DNA of 34,458 nucleotides from a virus (IMGVR_UViG_3300046028_003142:1-34458), one strand, 5' to 3'; positions 1-7,540 are shown, counted from the first letter of the stretch. The notes: generated by a model from the sequence alone, not told the origin. Made by a program: numbers and translations.

Positions 1-1099
1 AAGCTATTCCGTTTCTATCTAAAGAACGAATTGACTCTAGTACACCTTGTTGATACCAATCTTTTGAATTTTCAAATTTAGAATAGAGATCAAGTACTAC
101 CGATGCCACTGCCTTTTTTTGTACTGCAAAATAATTTGAGGGTGGGAAATTTTTTAACCAGGACATACCCTCTATTGCTACGGTTGGCATATGCCCAATT
201 GTTTCATAAAAAGCTAATCCAAAACTTTCTCGTATTGCAGGATTATATGCAACTCGAGCAGATGTTAAGAAGTCAACTTTTTCTTGCCCGTAAATACCAA
301 ATTTTATTTCATATGTTGCGTTGATAGCTTGTAGCGCAGTCTCAAATTTTTTTGCACCTGTTGCATTAGTTATTACCTTTGCCGGCAAACCCGTTTTTTG
401 TATCATTTCAATAAATGCTTCAGGATTTTTCCTAGGTTCCCAGCGACCAATCCACAATACACCTTCTTTTGGTTTAATGTGAGTTTGCAGTAAAGTTTTC
501 TCAGTCATAAGAATAGGTAAATATTTTGCATTTGGTATTTTGGACTTATGTAATTCTGATAAATTTCGCAAAGTCTGAGTACCAATCGTAATACCTTTAA
601 CTCCCATTAACGCATTGAATGTTTCATTAAATGATTCAGTAAATTCATTCTTCCATTCACGATCATCTAAAAATACCATACTTTCATTGTGGGTATAATA
701 AATTACTTGAATGCTCTTTTGCAAATTTAAAGAATATATTGCGGGAAATGATTCCAATGTATTGCAGATGATAATATCATATAAATTTTCATTAAGAGCC
801 TTCATCATAGATTCTCTGAAATTTACCATCTTTTCAAAGTTAAAGGAGTCCTCAAACATAAAAGTTTTAGTATGATTTGTATAACTAATAGGTTCGGCGC
901 AAATGAATCTTGCGCCTTGTTCTTCTAAGTATGTTTTAAATTCAATATTAGATGCGGGTTTATCTAATATAATATCCACCTTGTATCCAAGAGGAGTAAA
1001 GGTTTCAATAAAGGATTTTGCGAATTGACCTAATCCGCCGTGAGGTATAGTGTGTTGATCGCTAAGACAAAATGCTATTCGTTTTTTATATGTATTCAT
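1..1099 (-). CDS. GT-B fold glycosyltransferase, 3' end cut by window edge
   Basis: An open frame starts at ATG 1099 and runs off the left edge (at least 366 codons). The N-terminus MNTYKKRIAFCLSDQ is a Rossmann first strand followed by a glycine-rich loop (HGGLGQF). The C-terminal half has GVLWIGRWEPRKNPEAF and the acidic pair in RESFGLAFYE, the E-x7-E-type nucleotide-sugar signature of GT4-like enzymes. It would transfer a sugar from a nucleotide donor; the acceptor (modified DNA base, virion protein or host glycan) is not visible. The order of elements, with a YTHNES segment before the WIGR segment, loosely recalls T4 alpha-glucosyltransferase, but this is by eye only. It starts 22 nt after the DexA-like gene, with no strong ribosome binding site, so it is probably read through from folE. 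The enzyme class is fairly sure and the substrate unknown. Confidence 0.8.
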   Translation of the reverse strand, partial: MNTYKKRIAFCLSDQHTIPHGGLGQFAKSFIETFTPLGYKVDIILDKPASNIEFKTYLEEQGARFICAEPISYTNHTKTFMFEDSFNFEKMVNFRESMMKALNENLYDIIICNTLESFPAIYSLNLQKSIQVIYYTHNESMVFLDDREWKNEFTESFNETFNALMGVKGITIGTQTLRNLSELHKSKIPNAKYLPILMTEKTLLQTHIKPKEGVLWIGRWEPRKNPEAFIEMIQKTGLPAKVITNATGAKKFETALQAINATYEIKFGIYGQEKVDFLTSARVAYNPAIRESFGLAFYETIGHMPTVAIEGMSWLKNFPPSNYFAVQKKAVASVVLDLYSKFENSKDWYQQGVLESIRSLDRNGIA

Positions 1100-1121
1100 A
1101 ATTAATCAACTCAATTTAATA

Positions 1122-1634
1122 TTACGAGTCACCTAAAATTTTAATTAAATGTTTTGCCTGGTGCATCGCATCATCTAAAGCATTATGATGAACGCCGACT
1201 CTGTCATCTTCAGGAATCCAGTTAAATAAATTCTTAACTGTTCTATAACATCTGTCATCCCAACATTTCCAGGGAGGTTCTCTATCAGAATAGAAATATG
1301 CGTTAGTAAGAATTGTATTATCAAATACTGCACCGTTGCCCCATATAGGTAAACTCTTAGGACCGAACCAGGCCTCAAAATTGGTTAAAGCTTCGTCCAA
1401 AGGAATAGTATTTTTAGTTAACGCTTTTAGTGCTTCTTTATTTTGTTTAGACCACCATTCTACAGTATCCTTAGATATATGTAGACCAACATCTTTGCAA
1501 GTTTTTAAATCAATGGTGCAGTAAAAGGTATCAAGAACCTCTTTACCTTTAAACTTTACTGCACCTATTGAACAAATTGCCGCATGTGATCTCGTGGACA
1601 TTGTTTCAAGATCAATCATAACATGAACAGTCAT
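1122..1634 (-). CDS. dexA: DexA-like DEDDh 3'-5' exonuclease
   Basis: A 170-residue DnaQ-fold nuclease. Exo I is IDLET with D8 and E10, Exo II is the aspartate D105 in NGAVFDNTIL, and Exo III is HHNALDDA (H149/H150, D154), so all the two-metal catalytic residues are present. The segment TVEWWSKQNKEAL closely resembles the STIEWWKNQSPEA segment that I recall from T4 DexA, and the family also includes Rv2179c-like exoribonucleases. It is shorter than T4 DexA (227 residues). The likely role is degradation of DNA or RNA from 3' ends during takeover or nucleotide recycling. The start codon overlaps the folE stop (ATGA), implying translational coupling. Whether its substrate is DNA or RNA cannot be told here. 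Confidence 0.85.
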   Translation of the reverse strand: MTVHVMIDLETMSTRSHAAICSIGAVKFKGKEVLDTFYCTIDLKTCKDVGLHISKDTVEWWSKQNKEALKALTKNTIPLDEALTNFEAWFGPKSLPIWGNGAVFDNTILTNAYFYSDREPPWKCWDDRCYRTVKNLFNWIPEDDRVGVHHNALDDAMHQAKHLIKILGDS

Positions 1635-2314
1635 TTTTTACCCATTCGCGCAATACTTAAAAATTCATTTCTTACTGCAGGGTCAGTCTTAAATCCCCCA
1701 CCTAATCGCACAGTAACAGTAGAGCTACCGGTATCTTCAACACCTCTAGATTTAACACAGTAATGCTGAGCATCAATTAATACAGCAACATCGTCAGTAT
1801 TTAGAATAAAACATAATGCATGAAAAATTTGTTCCGTTAATCGTTCCTGTATTTGAGGACGCTTACTAAAGTATTCTACAATACGATTAATTTTACTTAA
1901 ACCAAGAACATGATTTTTAGGAACATATGCGATAGTTGCCAATCCATCAATAACTACGAAGTGATGCTCGCAATTACTCTGAACATTTACATTGCGTTCG
2001 ACGACCATTTCATTATAACGCATTTTGTTTTCAACAGTAGTGCATTTAGGAAATGCGTCATAATCCAATCCCCAAAATATTTCATTGACATACATTTTAG
2101 CAACACGCTTAGGTGTTTCATTAAGAGAATCATCTCGTAAATCTAGACCAAGTATGTGCATTATAGATGCAAAGTGTTTTTCGATTTCTTCAATCTTATC
2201 TTTACGATCTAATTTAGATGCATCTATAGTAGGAGTTTCCACTCCTAATTTAACTAAGTGCGCATGCACTTGTTGTCCTAATATTGAATCAGTTTTAGTT
2301 TTATTGTATGACAT
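1631..2314 (-). CDS. folE: GTP cyclohydrolase I
   Basis: FolE converts GTP to 7,8-dihydroneopterin triphosphate, the first step of both folate and 7-deazaguanine (queuosine/preQ0) synthesis. The C-terminal catalytic domain is complete: zinc ligands C115 and H118 in NCEHH and C186 in HYCVKSRGV, the LGLSKINRIVEYFSKRPQ core, and EDTGSSTVTVRLGG near the end. The length of 227 residues is normal for the family. A strong ribosome site (AAGGA) lies upstream of ATG 2314. With queE two genes upstream, the deazaguanine route is the more likely use; queD and queC are not in this window and would have to lie elsewhere or come from the host. The gene has its own late-type promoter and a leader hairpin. 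Confidence 0.95.
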   Translation of the reverse strand: MSYNKTKTDSILGQQVHAHLVKLGVETPTIDASKLDRKDKIEEIEKHFASIMHILGLDLRDDSLNETPKRVAKMYVNEIFWGLDYDAFPKCTTVENKMRYNEMVVERNVNVQSNCEHHFVVIDGLATIAYVPKNHVLGLSKINRIVEYFSKRPQIQERLTEQIFHALCFILNTDDVAVLIDAQHYCVKSRGVEDTGSSTVTVRLGGGFKTDPAVRNEFLSIARMGKK

Positions 2315-2354
2315 TTTAGAATCCTTCCTTACACGGATATGAGTTTTGTATTTT

Positions 2355-2370
2355 GTCGCCTTTGTGCGAC
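2355..2370 (-). promoter_or_regulatory. Leader hairpin at the predicted 5' end of the folE mRNA
   Basis: A perfect 5-bp stem (GTCGC/GCGAC) with a 6-nt loop lies between a late-promoter octamer and folE. The expected transcription start, a few bases downstream of the octamer, falls at about 2370, so the transcript would begin with the stem. It is followed by A-rich sequence rather than a T tract, so it does not look like a terminator. A stabilising or regulatory 5' hairpin is the best reading. Confidence 0.45.
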
Positions 2371-2374
2371 ATAG

Positions 2375-2800
2375 TTATTTATATGATTCCCACCAGAAAT
2401 TAATAAATTCTTTTTGATATTTTCGATTAATAGTTCTTGCATAATAATTTGGTATGTGTATCTGGTCTACATTGTAAACTAACACCGCAGTATCAATATC
2501 ACAAAAACTATATAGTTCTTTTAAAGTTGTTAGAGTTTTGCCAGAATCGCATATGTCATCTACTAACAAAATTTTAGATTCGGGTTGTAATACTTGATTA
2601 CGAATATCCTGCACCGCCCAATCCCGTGTAGACCAATCTAAGTTATATAATGGAATATTTAACGCATGCGATAAACACACTGCGGGGATAAGTCCCCCCC
2701 GTTTAATACCAACTACATAATCATATTTTTTATTACTTTGTTTTATTTTTGATAACAGCGAATACATATCGGCGTCATACTCAGCATAGCTATACTCCAT
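2375..2800 (-). CDS. Type I phosphoribosyltransferase, Gpt/XGPRT-like
   Basis: A 141-residue PRTase with the PRPP-binding motif LLVDDICDSGKTL (about residues 78-90) and an N-terminal GIKRGGLIPAVCLSHALNIP segment that matches the SRGGLVPG region of xanthine-guanine PRTases. The C-terminal tryptophans (FWWES) also recall the WIEQPWD end of that family. It should join a 6-oxopurine base to PRPP, giving the nucleotide and pyrophosphate. ATG 2800 is preferred to ATG 2812 because it overlaps the queE stop as TAATG and has GGGGA five bases upstream. Its place between queE and folE suggests a purine-like base as substrate, possibly a 7-deazaguanine, but plain guanine or hypoxanthine salvage is equally compatible. 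Confidence 0.85.
   Translation of the reverse strand: MEYSYAEYDADMYSLLSKIKQSNKKYDYVVGIKRGGLIPAVCLSHALNIPLYNLDWSTRDWAVQDIRNQVLQPESKILLVDDICDSGKTLTTLKELYSFCDIDTAVLVYNVDQIHIPNYYARTINRKYQKEFINFWWESYK
2376..2383 (-). promoter_or_regulatory. gp55-type late promoter for folE
   Basis: Exact TATAAATA on the coding strand, overlapping the last codons of the phosphoribosyltransferase gene and 62 nt upstream of the folE start. The phage encodes gp55 at 3693-4325, the sigma factor known to read this octamer in T4. It would give folE, the exonuclease and the glycosyltransferase their own late transcript. Confidence 0.6.
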
Positions 2801-3654
2801 TACGTTCCCCATTGATTCTTAAATAAGGGAACTTGCAATCTATCAGAATATCTCCAGCCCAATTTCATTGCCATTTCTGCAACTCGTTTATTGTTCATAT
2901 AATACACGGTTTCAACGCCACCTACTGGCATCAAATAAATATGCCCATAAAATCCTGCTTTGCGATATTCCGCCACTGCTTTTTCTGCTTCAACAACATC
3001 TTCTTCTGATGCTACTACAAATTTTAGATATGTATTACCTATTTTTTGATAGTCGCAAACTACATCTGGCTTAATTGCATCTTCCCACTTTTCGCCCGAA
3101 ACAGATAATTTAGGGGAAACCGAGAAAGTTAATTTATCATAATCTCTACCAAAGCGTGTCCATTCTTGAAATAGATACTCATTGAATTCCTCAGACAAAG
3201 ATTGGGTACCGTTTGTCTCAAATGTTAGCTCATCTAAAGATTTCATCAAAGGATGTTCTAATAACTGTTCGTAGGATTTTTGCCAGCCCAACAAAGGTTC
3301 ACCGCCAGTAATTACCAAATGCTCTTGTTGCCAACCTTTTGCGGGCAATAGTTCTACAATAGATTTTGCGATGCTATCGACTTCAAGTAGAGGAGATAGC
3401 CCTTTAAATCTTGGATCCCAACTAGCATATGAATCGCAACCAGTACTAACCAGCGGCAGTTCTTTATATGAAAGAAACTTACCAATTTCTGCAGCCACAT
3501 AATCGACCTCTTTACTGTATTCACCTTTCGGCATACCAAACCCACTACAAGTAAAGTTACAACCGAATGTACGAAGGAATACGGAAGGTACACCCATGTA
3601 CCGACCTTCTCCCTGAATACTATAAAATAGTTCTGCTACTTTAATTTTGCTCAT
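2800..3654 (-). CDS. queE: 7-carboxy-7-deazaguanine synthase-like radical SAM enzyme
   Basis: QueE makes the 7-deazaguanine ring from carboxy-tetrahydropterin using SAM and a [4Fe-4S] cluster. Visible features are the N-terminal ELFYSIQGEGRYMGVPSVF, typical of QueE, the radical SAM cysteines C32 and C36 (CNFTC), ITGGEP (about 115-120), and a SPKLSVSG segment like the VSPKLN of bacterial QueE. The usual third cysteine two residues after C36 is missing; instead CDSYASW, resembling the normal WCDTxxxW, comes 36 residues later with C73. ATG 3654 is chosen because the longer frame would start at TTG 3669. The length of 284 residues is longer than E. coli QueE. It overlaps the PRTase gene by one base. 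Confidence 0.85.
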   Translation of the reverse strand: MSKIKVAELFYSIQGEGRYMGVPSVFLRTFGCNFTCSGFGMPKGEYSKEVDYVAAEIGKFLSYKELPLVSTGCDSYASWDPRFKGLSPLLEVDSIAKSIVELLPAKGWQQEHLVITGGEPLLGWQKSYEQLLEHPLMKSLDELTFETNGTQSLSEEFNEYLFQEWTRFGRDYDKLTFSVSPKLSVSGEKWEDAIKPDVVCDYQKIGNTYLKFVVASEEDVVEAEKAVAEYRKAGFYGHIYLMPVGGVETVYYMNNKRVAEMAMKLGWRYSDRLQVPLFKNQWGT

Positions 3655-3692
3655 ATAAGTCTTTATCAATTTAATTATACAGTATATAGTAT

Positions 3693-4325
3693 TTAATCAA
3701 GTAAGTCTATAGTAGGAATGTCCGTTTCTGCGGACTTTTTCTTTCGAGATTTTGTTTCGGAAGGGGTTTCCCGTTTTTCGGGATCAATTGTATCTAATTG
3801 TTTTTTCAAATATTCAATTAATTGTCTACCGGATTCGCTATCATCATTTTGCTGAATAATAGAATCCAAATCTAAATTTTCAATTATTTTATATTTGGTT
3901 GCTTGATGTTTTTTCTCTTTTTGAATTCTGCGAATAAAAGCAAAGAAAATAATTTGTGTATAATATGCAAATGGATTAGATGATTTGGTAGGATCAAATT
4001 TTCCTGCAGCGGTTAGACAGTTTTCAATGCCATCTGAGATCATATCATCTCTAAAGGTATAATTAATAAAATTGGATTTGTATGAAAGGTGAGTCGCAAT
4101 TTTAATAAAACATTCGCCGATATAATCTGGAACCTGAGGAATTTCCTGCCCTGCTTCCTTTGCAGCATCTACAGCAGTCTTGTATATTAACAATTCTGCT
4201 AAGAATTTTTTATTGTCCACATAATGAGCAGGATCCATTTTAGATTTAGTGGAGGGTTCTCGTACCTCTTCTACTTCTTGTAGTGTTGGTGTCGTCTCTT
4301 CCATCGTAGTCGTGTTCGTCGTCAT
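3693..4325 (-). CDS. 55: Late-transcription sigma factor gp55
   Basis: A small T4-type sigma that directs host RNA polymerase to late promoters and couples late transcription to the sliding clamp. The region-2-like core is clear: YVDNKKFLAELL (about 35-46), FRDDMISDGIENCL (91-104), then KFDPTKSSNPFAYYTQ and a basic FIRRIQKEKKHQ. The C-terminus ends in PTIDLLD, in the position of the T4 clamp-binding tail (LDFL). Start 4325 is backed by GGGAG six bases upstream, although it overlaps the preceding gene by 80 nt; M8 and M30 are other possible starts. The first 30 residues are Thr/Glu-rich and not part of the conserved core. The exact TATAAATA octamers in this window are its expected targets. Confidence 0.93.
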   Translation of the reverse strand: MTTNTTTMEETTPTLQEVEEVREPSTKSKMDPAHYVDNKKFLAELLIYKTAVDAAKEAGQEIPQVPDYIGECFIKIATHLSYKSNFINYTFRDDMISDGIENCLTAAGKFDPTKSSNPFAYYTQIIFFAFIRRIQKEKKHQATKYKIIENLDLDSIIQQNDDSESGRQLIEYLKKQLDTIDPEKRETPSETKSRKKKSAETDIPTIDLLD

Positions 4326-4725
4326 GTATTTCTCCCAAGGTTTCCAGAAATTCTTCTATTTCCTGAATTTCATCTTCATTATCAAAGTCATCTGATAATC
4401 CATCTTCTATTTCTTCTTCTAATGCACGTTGTTCCAAATATGAAAAATAATTCGACTTCAACGATTCTTTAATATCTATAGCTGTGATAATTTGGTCTGT
4501 AGAAATCTCATATACATTCCCGTTCGCAAAACTAAACCACGGTATAAGTATATACGTCTCTACTAAATTTCTACCCTTCGGAGTTCTAATAACATTTAGA
4601 ACTACTGGATTAGTTATGCTTATCATACCGCGATCGGTAAAGTTTACACAGTTATCCTCAGTTCCACAGATAATATTATCCCCGGATGAAAGCTTCAATA
4701 ATTTATAGTATGTTGTATCTTCCAT
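4246..4725 (-). CDS. Sm-like fold small protein with acidic tail (putative)
   Basis: A 159-residue protein. The N-terminal 70 residues (YYKLLKLSSGDNIICG, then a VNFTDRGMISITNPVVLNVI stretch) have the short-strand pattern LxxGxxIxG...DxxMxITNPxxV expected of an Sm/LSm beta barrel, and I recall a structurally characterised Sm-like protein of putative cyanophage origin of this type. The C-terminal 60 residues are strongly acidic (EEEIEDGLSDDFDNEDE). The first base of the gene overlaps the uvsW stop (TAATG), and its last 80 nt are shared with gp55 in another frame. The role is unknown; RNA binding is only suggested by the fold. The gene is sound, the fold call is tentative. Confidence 0.6.
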   Translation of the reverse strand: MEDTTYYKLLKLSSGDNIICGTEDNCVNFTDRGMISITNPVVLNVIRTPKGRNLVETYILIPWFSFANGNVYEISTDQIITAIDIKESLKSNYFSYLEQRALEEEIEDGLSDDFDNEDEIQEIEEFLETLGEIHDDEHDYDGRDDTNTTRSRRGTRTLH

Positions 4726-6209
4726 TAGATTGATACCTTAATTAATTTGTAATTGAAATGTTCATCATTATAAATTTTAATACGTTCTATCATATGCAAC
4801 AAGGTGTAATTCTTTTTAGATTTCCAAGTAAGGTCGTCACCTATATCATATAACGTACAACTATCTTTATTATCGCTTGTTCTAAGTCCTCTACCAATTG
4901 ATTGCAAATTTCGAATGCGCGACTTAGAGGGGGAGGCAAATATAATATTATGTAAATTTCGAATATTTATCCCAGTTGAAAAAGTTCCATACGATGCTAC
5001 AATTATAGCATCCTTTTCGTTTTCTGTCAATCCTCGTATTTGCTCACGTTGCTCTGTATCTGTACCGCCATATACAAAAAACACTTTTCGATTTGGTTCT
5101 TTTTGTTGGATCATTTCGTGTAAACTTTTTCCATGTTTTTCAACATATTGAAAAAGTACCAAGGTGTTATTAGTTTGCTTTAAAGCAAGATTGCGGATAA
5201 ACCGGTTTCTTGGTTCATATTGGACAAGAAAATCCATTTCTTCTTGATACGAATTTCCTTTTAGAGATTTTCGTATTTCGTCAGGATATTCTAATATAAT
5301 ATTAAATATTTTTAAATCTGCGAGGGTTTTATCTGTTATCAACTGCTTAGTAGAAGTAACCTTTAAGACAGGACCAAAAATACCTTCAAGTACTAATCTA
5401 TGAGTTTTAAGCCCATCTAAGGTTCCAGTAGTTCCAATTCTAAAAGGAGAGTTATCGCACTTATTTAAAATTGTAGTTAAAGACTTTGCTTTAAACTGGT
5501 GCGCCTCATCGCCATAAATTGTTTTAAAATCACTAAAAAAGGATTTAGGTAATTTATAAAGAGATTGCCATGTACTAATTATAACATCATATTCATTAGA
5601 TTTTTCATGTCCTCCGTAGATACGATGGCAATGTTCCGATGCCTTCCAACCATTCATAGATGAATAGTCTTGAAAATCAGTATACATCTGTTCTACTAAC
5701 GACGTTGTTGGTACTAAGATAAGTTGACGTCTATTGAACATCTCATGCCAACGTAATAAACAGTATATGATAAGAGATTTACCTGAGCCAGTGGGAGAGA
5801 GTAAAAGACGTCTACTATCAACAATTGCTGCATATACCGCATCTATTTGATAATCCCTAATACTAATAGGCTGACCTTTAGATGCCAATTTTAAACTAAG
5901 ACAAAATTCTTTGACCTGATCATATGTGACTGAATCTTTAAAATTCGGAATAATTGAATCTTGTACCGTATATTCTCGTTCTTTAGCAAAAGCAGTCACA
6001 TAGTCTTTTAACCCTGTGTATAGCTCTTTGGTAAACATTGAAAATAATCGAACCTTGCCATCCCACATACGAGATTTATATAATGGATGAAATTTTGCTC
6101 CAGGAACATCAAAACAAAAATGATCACTTAGTTCCTGAGCAATTGAAGGATCACATAACACCTTTATATGAACCTCATCTTTTTTAATCAATATTATATC
6201 TGCAACCAT
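4725..6209 (-). CDS. uvsW: UvsW helicase
   Basis: UvsW is an SF2 helicase that unwinds R-loops and branched recombination intermediates, shutting down origin-dependent replication and promoting recombination-dependent replication. All motifs are in place: Walker A SPTGSGKS (138-145), DEAH (234-237), GTTGTLDG (259-266) and QSIGRGLR (436-443). The N-terminal domain has the family pattern MWDGKVRLF near residue 50, and YPDEIRKSLKG and GTFSTGINIRNLHN match T4 UvsW segments. The length of 494 residues is close to T4. The ATG overlaps the uvsY stop by one base, so uvsY and uvsW are translationally coupled. Confidence 0.95.
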   Translation of the reverse strand: MVADIILIKKDEVHIKVLCDPSIAQELSDHFCFDVPGAKFHPLYKSRMWDGKVRLFSMFTKELYTGLKDYVTAFAKEREYTVQDSIIPNFKDSVTYDQVKEFCLSLKLASKGQPISIRDYQIDAVYAAIVDSRRLLLSPTGSGKSLIIYCLLRWHEMFNRRQLILVPTTSLVEQMYTDFQDYSSMNGWKASEHCHRIYGGHEKSNEYDVIISTWQSLYKLPKSFFSDFKTIYGDEAHQFKAKSLTTILNKCDNSPFRIGTTGTLDGLKTHRLVLEGIFGPVLKVTSTKQLITDKTLADLKIFNIILEYPDEIRKSLKGNSYQEEMDFLVQYEPRNRFIRNLALKQTNNTLVLFQYVEKHGKSLHEMIQQKEPNRKVFFVYGGTDTEQREQIRGLTENEKDAIIVASYGTFSTGINIRNLHNIIFASPSKSRIRNLQSIGRGLRTSDNKDSCTLYDIGDDLTWKSKKNYTLLHMIERIKIYNDEHFNYKLIKVSI

Positions 6210-6649
6210 TACATCATTCCACTTGTAAATTTATTCCACTCAATGCAATTCTTTATATCCCAAGTTCTACTATTTAAAGAACGAATAATTTGCTCAAGCT
6301 GATATAAAACAGTTTTAAAATATTCCACTTTATCCTCAAGAGTTATTAGGTCTTTATCGCAGGACAAAAATTCATCCATCTCATTTTTTAGCGGTTTATT
6401 TCCTTGCCATTGATCCCACTCATATTCGGCAAGTTCGGCGCTTGTTAATTCGCCCCTGTAATACCGATACTTTAATCGTCTAGTATTAAAGTAATCGGAT
6501 TCTGCTTTACGAAGATTTAGTTTGCTAGATGTTAGATAATTTAAATACTTGGCGTGAAGGTTTGGGGTTCTGGCAGATTCACGACCAAGATTCAATTCAT
6601 CAATCTTACAATCCTCCGCCCAGGATTCTTGAAGATCAGATAATTTCAT
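6209..6649 (-). CDS. uvsY: UvsY recombination mediator
   Basis: A 146-residue homologue of T4 UvsY (137 residues), which loads the UvsX recombinase onto gp32-coated single-stranded DNA. The N-terminal MKLSDLQESWAED matches the MRLEDLQ start of T4, then come a KYLNYLTSSKLNLRKAE helix, a YYRGELTSAELAEY segment and the FLSCDKDLITLEDKVEYF block corresponding to VLSADKDVLKVDTSLQYW of T4. AGGA lies just upstream of ATG 6649, three bases after the previous stop. The neighbour uvsW supports the call. Confidence 0.92.
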   Translation of the reverse strand: MKLSDLQESWAEDCKIDELNLGRESARTPNLHAKYLNYLTSSKLNLRKAESDYFNTRRLKYRYYRGELTSAELAEYEWDQWQGNKPLKNEMDEFLSCDKDLITLEDKVEYFKTVLYQLEQIIRSLNSRTWDIKNCIEWNKFTSGMM

Positions 6650-6652
6650 AAA

Positions 6653-7540
6653 TTATCCTACTTGAATAATTTGAGAAGGATTACCTTGGAAATTAAACGA
6701 ACCATAGTGGTTCAGGGAGATCGACGGATCAAGCCAAATTTCGCCACCGATGTCTTGCCATCTACGACTAAACGTATAATCTTCAGAAAGATAACGCTTA
6801 TCCTTTGGATCAATCATTGTATCGAAGAATGCGTAAAAATGAGGATTTAATTCTGGAGGTGTATTCAAATCATTGTTATATTTTAGATCTGGATACGCCG
6901 CAATCATTTTATCAATAACTTCTCGTTTAATCATCATAAAGCCAGTTGCGCCATCGTGTAAACGAATCAACCCATTCTCAATTGCAATTTGTTTCTGTTC
7001 GCGATTAATGAACTTAAAGTTGATTGCATAATCGCTACCAAATGATGCAATTTGTTTGTCGTCATATGCAGTATCATGTTGACGAACGCTTTCACGAATA
7101 CGCTGCCAATTGACACCTTTCTTAGGATATGCACCTACGGCAACATCTTTATTGTGAGCAATTAGTTTAATAACATCTTCAACTTGGAATTCGATGTCTG
7201 CATCAATAAACATTAGACGAGTAAAATCGCTTTGTAGGAAATATGCTACCAAAACATTTCTAGCTCTAGTAACCAAAGATTCATTCGCAATAGTTCCAAA
7301 CGCAATAGGAATTTGATGTTGATTGCAGAAAGTTAGTAATCGAATAGTTGATCTAAAATATGCTTCAGTTAATTGTCCGCCATAACACGGAGTAGCAATG
7401 AAAATACGTTCTTTACGAAGGTCGTCTATTTTCACTTCTAGCTTTTTTTCGTTGGGATTGTTTGCTGCCTCTTGATTGCCGCCTGCCTTTGGCAATTTAG
7501 GAATTGAAGGCAGGGGCATCGGTTTTACTTTTGTACTCAT
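6653..7540 (-). CDS. GT-A glycosyltransferase (GT2-like)
   Basis: A 295-residue protein. About 45 proline/lysine-rich N-terminal residues are followed by a GT-A fold: IFIATPCYGG first strand (46-55), ANESLVTRARN, the metal-binding DAD in LMFIDADIEF (113-115), GATGFMMIKREVIDKM, and a late acidic LSEDYTFSRRWQ that fits the catalytic-base region. It should transfer a sugar from a nucleotide donor. It sits between the gp3-like tail gene and uvsY, where other aquatic T4-like phages tend to keep structural genes, so virion glycosylation is possible. The acceptor is not determinable. Start 7540 is ATG with GGAG upstream, 20 nt after the preceding gene. Confidence 0.85.
   Translation of the reverse strand: MSTKVKPMPLPSIPKLPKAGGNQEAANNPNEKKLEVKIDDLRKERIFIATPCYGGQLTEAYFRSTIRLLTFCNQHQIPIAFGTIANESLVTRARNVLVAYFLQSDFTRLMFIDADIEFQVEDVIKLIAHNKDVAVGAYPKKGVNWQRIRESVRQHDTAYDDKQIASFGSDYAINFKFINREQKQIAIENGLIRLHDGATGFMMIKREVIDKMIAAYPDLKYNNDLNTPPELNPHFYAFFDTMIDPKDKRYLSEDYTFSRRWQDIGGEIWLDPSISLNHYGSFNFQGNPSQIIQVG

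Noticed and set aside
3655-3669. Longer QueE start at TTG 3669
   Set aside because: ATG 3654 gives the normal QueE N-terminus (SKIKVAELFYSIQGEG); the extra five residues are not needed. Similar TTG extensions at 27227 and 30210 were rejected for better-placed ATGs.
3655-3692. AT-rich inverted sequence between queE and gp55 as a terminator
   Set aside because: The possible stem is only a few A-T pairs with no G-C core or T tract.
4700-4707. TATAAATT on the minus strand near the start of the Sm-like gene
   Set aside because: It is inside coding sequence 375 nt from the next downstream start and only 7/8 to consensus; no gene start fits it.
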